Below the pieces are notes generated by a model that was given only the letters and a program-made list of their open reading frames with translations, did not search any database and had not been told where the DNA came from. From Abditibacteriota bacterium (lineage in GTDB: Bacteria > Armatimonadota > UBA5829), in assembly GCA_017959625.1 (NCBI GenBank), contig JAGDAG010000209.1, positions 1-18,054 of the forward strand: a stretch of DNA of 18,054 nucleotides. Direction: 5' to 3'. Numbering within the stretch: the stretch's first letter is position 1; every line of letters starts with the position of its first letter. This document shows, piece after piece, positions 14,729-18,054 of the stretch. The position numbers and the translations under genes are program-made.

Positions 14729-15463
14729 ATGGCAGAAACCGAAGGCTTTTGGCTTGAATACGACGGGAAAAGAAACGGGCCCCTGTCGCGGGCGGACGTC
14801 ATCCGACTGACCGAGGCGGGAGCGCTGGACGAAAACAGCGTCCTCACAGACCGGAACGGAGAGCCCGTGCCCCTGAAGAAAGCGGCGGGGACCAAAAAAG
14901 AACGGAAAGCCGTTATGTATGAATACAACAGAAGGTTTTGGGTCCGCAGCGGGAAGGAAGAAAACAAACTGCTGAAAGTGCCCCTGCTGTGGCTGCGGGC
15001 GCTGGCGGTTTGGGCGCTGGTGATAACCGCCGTGGTATGCTTCGGCTTCGTCAAGGCCCACGAACTCGAAAAAGACGTAAGCGCCATGCCCTTTTCCGCT
15101 ATAGAAGACCTTTATAAAAGCGGCAGAGTCTCCTACAGCGTGAAGACTGACGAGAAAACCGAGACCGAACGCTTCGTTTACCGGTTCGACGGCGGCAAAA
15201 GGACCTTCGTGGTGATAAGCGGCTATCCGGCTCTCCTGAGGGTGGACTTCAACAAGCCCTGCTCCGAGGAGGACGCCCTGAAAGCCCTGGATATAAGCAG
15301 GGAGGGCGAACCGGAAAGGGCCGAGATCAAAGGAGAAGCAGGCAAAAGCGACCGTATAGAATACACGGACTACAACCCCCGGGTCCCCAAGGTCACCCTC
15401 TACGCCGCAGGCGGGAAAGTGTTCGCCGCCCTGACGCGTTTCAGGGTGAAGGTCGAACAGTAA
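14729..15463 (+). CDS. GYF_2-domain single-pass membrane protein, unknown function
   Basis: The 244-residue protein begins with a GYF_2-like domain (about 6-52). It has an aromatic start, then GKRNGPLSRADVIRLTEAGALDENSVLTD and a PLKKA end, matching the W/Y...G..GP....L..L...G.L....V pattern of that fold. A basic linker (55-80) leads to one membrane segment (about 86-108, starting VPLLWLRALAVWALVI). The remaining 135 residues should lie outside the cytoplasm; they are polar, rich in charged residues and match nothing I recognise. GYF_2 domains are thought to bind proline-rich or other protein segments, so the cytoplasmic part may recruit a partner. The gene starts 3 nt after the hexosaminidase stop without a strong ribosome binding site, implying translational coupling. 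Its stop is directly followed by the start of the MntP gene. Confidence 0.75.
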   Translation: MAETEGFWLEYDGKRNGPLSRADVIRLTEAGALDENSVLTDRNGEPVPLKKAAGTKKERKAVMYEYNRRFWVRSGKEENKLLKVPLLWLRALAVWALVITAVVCFGFVKAHELEKDVSAMPFSAIEDLYKSGRVSYSVKTDEKTETERFVYRFDGGKRTFVVISGYPALLRVDFNKPCSEEDALKALDISREGEPERAEIKGEAGKSDRIEYTDYNPRVPKVTLYAAGGKVFAALTRFRVKVEQ

Positions 15464-16030
15464 ATGTGGTTTTTCATAAATTCCGCAGGTCTGGGAGCGG
15501 GTCTGGCCATGGACGCTTTTTCCGTGGCGGCGGCAAACAATATGAGGGAGCGCATGTCCTTTTTCAAACAGGCGTGCTGCTCCCTGGTTTACGCCTTCTT
15601 CCAGGCGCTGATGCCTTTTACGGGCTGGCTTCTGATCCACACCCTTCTCAACGTGTTCCGGCAGGCCCGCAGCGCCGCCCCCGCGGTCGCTTTCATCCTG
15701 CTTTGCCTGATAGGCGGCAGGATGCTCTTCAAAAAGCCCGAAGGGCCCGGCGGCCCCGAAAGCGCCGCGAAGCTTGGTCCGGGCATGTTGCTGCTGCAGG
15801 GGCTGGCCACCTCCATAGACGCGCTGTCCGCGGGCACCGCTATGGCTTCCTACAGCATGGCGGAGGCCCTTTTATGCTGCGCCATAATAGCCTTCATCAC
15901 CTTTTGGATAACCCTGGCGGGGGCTTTTCTGGGGCGCAGCCTGGGCTCCTTACCGTTTGCGGAAAAAGCGGGAGGCGTTATTCTGATATTCATAGGCATA
16001 GAAATACTTGTAAAGGGCGTTTTTTTCTGA
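15464..16030 (+). CDS. mntP: Putative manganese efflux pump MntP
   Basis: The 188-residue, highly hydrophobic protein has about six membrane segments in two similar halves, the size and layout of the MntP family. Each half carries the family's acidic signature: GLAMDAFSVA (D17) and ATSIDALSAG (D119). A polar loop (about 90-105) links the halves. MntP exports Mn2+ from the cytoplasm and protects against manganese excess. In many bacteria it is controlled by a yybP-ykoY riboswitch or MntR; here it is internal to an operon with no leader of its own. Its ATG follows the upstream stop codon with no gap, so it is translationally coupled to the GYF protein. The family call is firm. The role of Mn2+ export in a glycan operon is unclear. 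Confidence 0.9.
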   Translation: MWFFINSAGLGAGLAMDAFSVAAANNMRERMSFFKQACCSLVYAFFQALMPFTGWLLIHTLLNVFRQARSAAPAVAFILLCLIGGRMLFKKPEGPGGPESAAKLGPGMLLLQGLATSIDALSAGTAMASYSMAEALLCCAIIAFITFWITLAGAFLGRSLGSLPFAEKAGGVILIFIGIEILVKGVFF

Positions 16031-16057
16031 CGCCCCGGGTTTTGAAAGGAGAAAAAA

Positions 16058-16888
16058 ATGTTCGACGTTTCAAGCGCCACACCGGGGTATAAGCTGGATA
16101 TCCGGGAGCCCGGAAGGGAGATCACGGAGCCCTACACCCGGCAGCCCTATATGTCCGTCCACAGAGCCGAAAAGCCCTGCGGGACGGCAGTGCTCATCTG
16201 CCCCGGCGGCGGCTATCTGGGAGTCTGCGACACCTACGAAGGCGAGGAGCTGGCCCCGTTTTTCAACTCTCTGGGCATAACGGCTTTCGTGCTGCGCTAC
16301 AGGCACGCTCCGGAAAGCATGTATCCGAAACCCATGGAGGACGCCTCCGAAGCCATGGCCTTCATCCGCGCCAACGCAAAGGCCCTGGACATAGACCCCG
16401 GCAGGATCGGCATCATGGGCTTTTCCGCCGGAGGGCACCTGGCCTCCGTTATATCCACTCAGTGGGACAGGCCCGAATTCAGGGCCGGGACCCGCTATCC
16501 CGGGGTCTGCACCAGGCCCGATTTTTCAGTTTTGGTATATCCGGTGATAAACATATACGAAGCCACTGCCTACAGCGACACGGGAGTGAACCTGCTGGGG
16601 AAAGACGCTTCCCGGGAGACCAAAGACGCCTTCTGCAGCGAAAAACGGATAACGGAAAAAACTCCGCCGGCCTTTCTGTTCACCACAGGCGCCGACACGG
16701 TGGTCCCCTGCGAAAACTCGATCCTTTATTATCAGGCCCTCCGGGCCGCCGGAGTCCAGGGGCAGCTGCATATCTATGACGTCGGTCCCCACGGCATAGG
16801 CTTCGGCGCCGCTTACGGACAGACCTCCGGCTGGCCCCACGTGCTGGCTGACTGGCTGATATACACCGTGGGCAAAAGTGAAAAATAA
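16058..16888 (+). CDS. Alpha/beta-hydrolase esterase (Aes/BD-FAE-like), cytoplasmic
   Basis: The 276-residue protein has no signal peptide. It shows a classic lipase/esterase layout: oxyanion loop CPGGGY (48-53), a following LRYRHAPE segment, and nucleophile elbow GFSAGGHLAS with S123. D213 in TTGADTVVP and H245 in VGPHGIGFG complete the likely triad. This pattern is typical of the carbohydrate esterases that remove acetyl or feruloyl groups from xylo- and other oligosaccharides (Aes, BD-FAE and relatives). The ATG is preceded by AAAGGAG (16045-16051). It lies 27 nt after mntP, and its 3' end overlaps the next gene by 11 nt. Deacetylation of imported sugar fragments is inferred from the neighbouring hexosaminidase and transporter. 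It is not a close paralog of the three hydrolases at 7612-9979. Confidence 0.88.
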   Translation: MFDVSSATPGYKLDIREPGREITEPYTRQPYMSVHRAEKPCGTAVLICPGGGYLGVCDTYEGEELAPFFNSLGITAFVLRYRHAPESMYPKPMEDASEAMAFIRANAKALDIDPGRIGIMGFSAGGHLASVISTQWDRPEFRAGTRYPGVCTRPDFSVLVYPVINIYEATAYSDTGVNLLGKDASRETKDAFCSEKRITEKTPPAFLFTTGADTVVPCENSILYYQALRAAGVQGQLHIYDVGPHGIGFGAAYGQTSGWPHVLADWLIYTVGKSEK

Positions 16889-18054
16889 AGCGCAAAGCCT
16901 TACGGGACTGGTGATCTGCTTCCTGATATACACCTCGGTGTATATGGGCAGGCAGAACATCTCTATGGCGGCTCCCCTTCTGGAAAGCGAAGGCATAGCC
17001 GACAAGGTGACTATCGGCATACTGGGAAGCATGTTCTTTTACGTGTATGCCTTCGGCCGCCTTATAAGCGGCCGGCTGGGGGACAGCCTGCCCCCCAAGC
17101 TCCTGCTGCTCACGGGCTTTACGGCAGGAGCCCTTTGCAACGCCGGGATAGGCCTTTTGCCCCCGTTGTGGGCGATATTCGTTTTGTGGGGGATAAACGG
17201 CCTGTTCCAGTCGTCTATGTGGAGCTCGGTGCTGAATATGGTGGCGACTCTGTTCGAGGATCCGGTGATGCGCAGGAACGCCGTCATAAGCCTTGCCCCC
17301 ACCGTAGGGCTGGGAGGCCTCCTTACCGTGGCTGTGTGCGCCGCCGCCGCCCCGTGGGGCGTGGGCTGGATGTTCCTTGCTCCGGGGCTCATCATGCTTT
17401 TTCTGAGCATAGCGGGGACCATCCTTCTGCCGGACGTCCGTCCCGAAGCCTCCAAAAAGCATATGGAGTTCCGGAAGATCCTCACCCACAAGACCATGTT
17501 AAGGTTCCTGGTGCCCATCTTCACCCAGGGAGTCGTAAAGGACAACCTGGTTTTGTGGACGCCCATCTTCTTTATGCAGGTATATGATATCGACATCAAA
17601 AAGGCGGCGGTTTACGTTTTTGTGATGCCCATAGCCACCCTGTTCGGCAAGCTGCTCTACCCGGTGCTCTACAAGCTGTGCCGGCGCAACGAGATAAAGA
17701 CAGCCTGCTGCTGCTATATAGTAAGCGCTGTTTGTCTGGTACCTCTGGCCTGCGCGGACCTGCCCATAGTTTCCGCGGCGGCCCTGATGTTTGCCGTTTC
17801 CGCCTTTATAGGCGCCGCCAACTCCACCTTCTCGGGGCTGCTGCCCCTGAGGTTTTTCGACACGGGCAACATATCGTCGGTGTCGGGAGTCACCGATTTT
17901 CTCACCTATATGGGCTCCGCCACGGGAGCCGTGGCCTTTGGCTTTTTGGTCAAGGCCCTGGGCTACGGCGCCATGATCTGGGTGTGGGTGGCCATGAGCG
18001 GCATCTCCGCCCTCATCACCCTGGGCTTCAAAAAGGACTATGACAGAGCCCCCT
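16878..18054 (+). CDS. MFS transporter, OPA/GlpT-like, GTG start, runs off the right edge
   Basis: An open frame begins at GTG 16878 (M-K-N-K-A-Q-S-L-T-G) inside the end of the esterase gene and stays open for 392 codons to the window edge. The first membrane helix starts at about residue 9. The inter-helix 2/3 motif YAFGRLISGRLGD (57-69) is the MFS signature. NISMAAPLL after helix 1 and WGINGLFQSSMWSSV around helix 4 recall organophosphate:phosphate antiporters such as GlpT and UhpT. Twelve segments can be placed, and only a short C-terminal tail seems to be missing. The last residues before the edge are KKDYDRAP. A GTG at 16911 is in frame but would remove part of helix 1. The ribosome binding site is weak (GTGGG), consistent with coupling to the esterase. 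The substrate may be a sugar phosphate or amino-sugar derivative, by family and context only. Confidence 0.88.
   Translation, partial: MKNKAQSLTGLVICFLIYTSVYMGRQNISMAAPLLESEGIADKVTIGILGSMFFYVYAFGRLISGRLGDSLPPKLLLLTGFTAGALCNAGIGLLPPLWAIFVLWGINGLFQSSMWSSVLNMVATLFEDPVMRRNAVISLAPTVGLGGLLTVAVCAAAAPWGVGWMFLAPGLIMLFLSIAGTILLPDVRPEASKKHMEFRKILTHKTMLRFLVPIFTQGVVKDNLVLWTPIFFMQVYDIDIKKAAVYVFVMPIATLFGKLLYPVLYKLCRRNEIKTACCCYIVSAVCLVPLACADLPIVSAAALMFAVSAFIGAANSTFSGLLPLRFFDTGNISSVSGVTDFLTYMGSATGAVAFGFLVKALGYGAMIWVWVAMSGISALITLGFKKDYDRAP

Noticed and set aside
13973..15640. A 555-codon minus-strand frame opposite the hexosaminidase and GYF genes
   Set aside because: It is a shadow of well-supported plus-strand genes, has no ribosome binding site at its start, and its composition is typical of antisense translation.
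1..18054. tRNA, rRNA, CRISPR arrays, insertion sequences, phage or toxin-antitoxin genes
   Set aside because: I looked for these on both strands by eye and saw no repeat arrays, transposase motifs, cloverleaf-like segments or small gene pairs. Nearly all the sequence is accounted for by the listed genes.

Overview
The window reads as bacterial chromosome from a GC-rich organism. Coding density is very high, ribosome binding sites are AGGAG/GGAGG-type, -10 boxes are TATAAT, and one strong intrinsic terminator is visible. The gene set combines the GatCAB tRNA amidotransferase with many secreted carbohydrate-active-looking proteins, which suggests a glycan-degrading bacterium, perhaps from a gut or sediment community. 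The lineage cannot be fixed from sequence alone. Families resembling the large TIM-barrel protein here are, as far as I recall, common in Armatimonadota- and PVC-type genomes, but that is inference. Isoleucine codon use is unusual: ATA is at least as common as ATC, and ATT is nearly absent, despite the high GC.

Left half (1-7436, minus strand): one tightly packed cluster read leftwards. It runs gatC (TTG start), gatA, gatB, a secreted right-handed beta-helix protein broken by a one-base frameshift, a PMCA-type calcium P-type ATPase, and the first codons of a further gene at the window edge. The core translation genes share a transcript with a secreted protein and an ion pump, which is probably operon opportunism.

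Centre (7437-7611): a divergent promoter region. A minus-strand promoter probably serves gat. A plus-strand extended -10 promoter with an upstream A-tract serves the next operon.

Right half, operon A (7612-13496, plus strand): three tandem paralogous alpha/beta hydrolases (two exported, one without a signal peptide), a small secreted basic-tailed protein of unknown function, and a 1005-residue secreted TIM-barrel glycoside-hydrolase-like protein with two related C-terminal beta-sandwich modules. A 9-bp stem plus T7 terminator closes the operon. This looks like a glycan or glycan-ester degradation locus.

Right half, operon B (13563 to the right edge, plus strand): a new extended -10 promoter and a GC hairpin in the 5' leader, followed by a GH3 beta-N-acetylhexosaminidase-like lipoprotein, a GYF_2-domain single-pass membrane protein, an MntP-type manganese exporter, an Aes/BD-FAE-like esterase and an OPA/GlpT-like MFS transporter that runs off the window. 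The MFS gene starts at GTG inside the esterase gene. No RNA genes, CRISPR arrays, insertion sequences or phage genes were seen. The strongest candidates for something new are the triplicated hydrolases with their small secreted partner, and the architecture of the large glycosidase.
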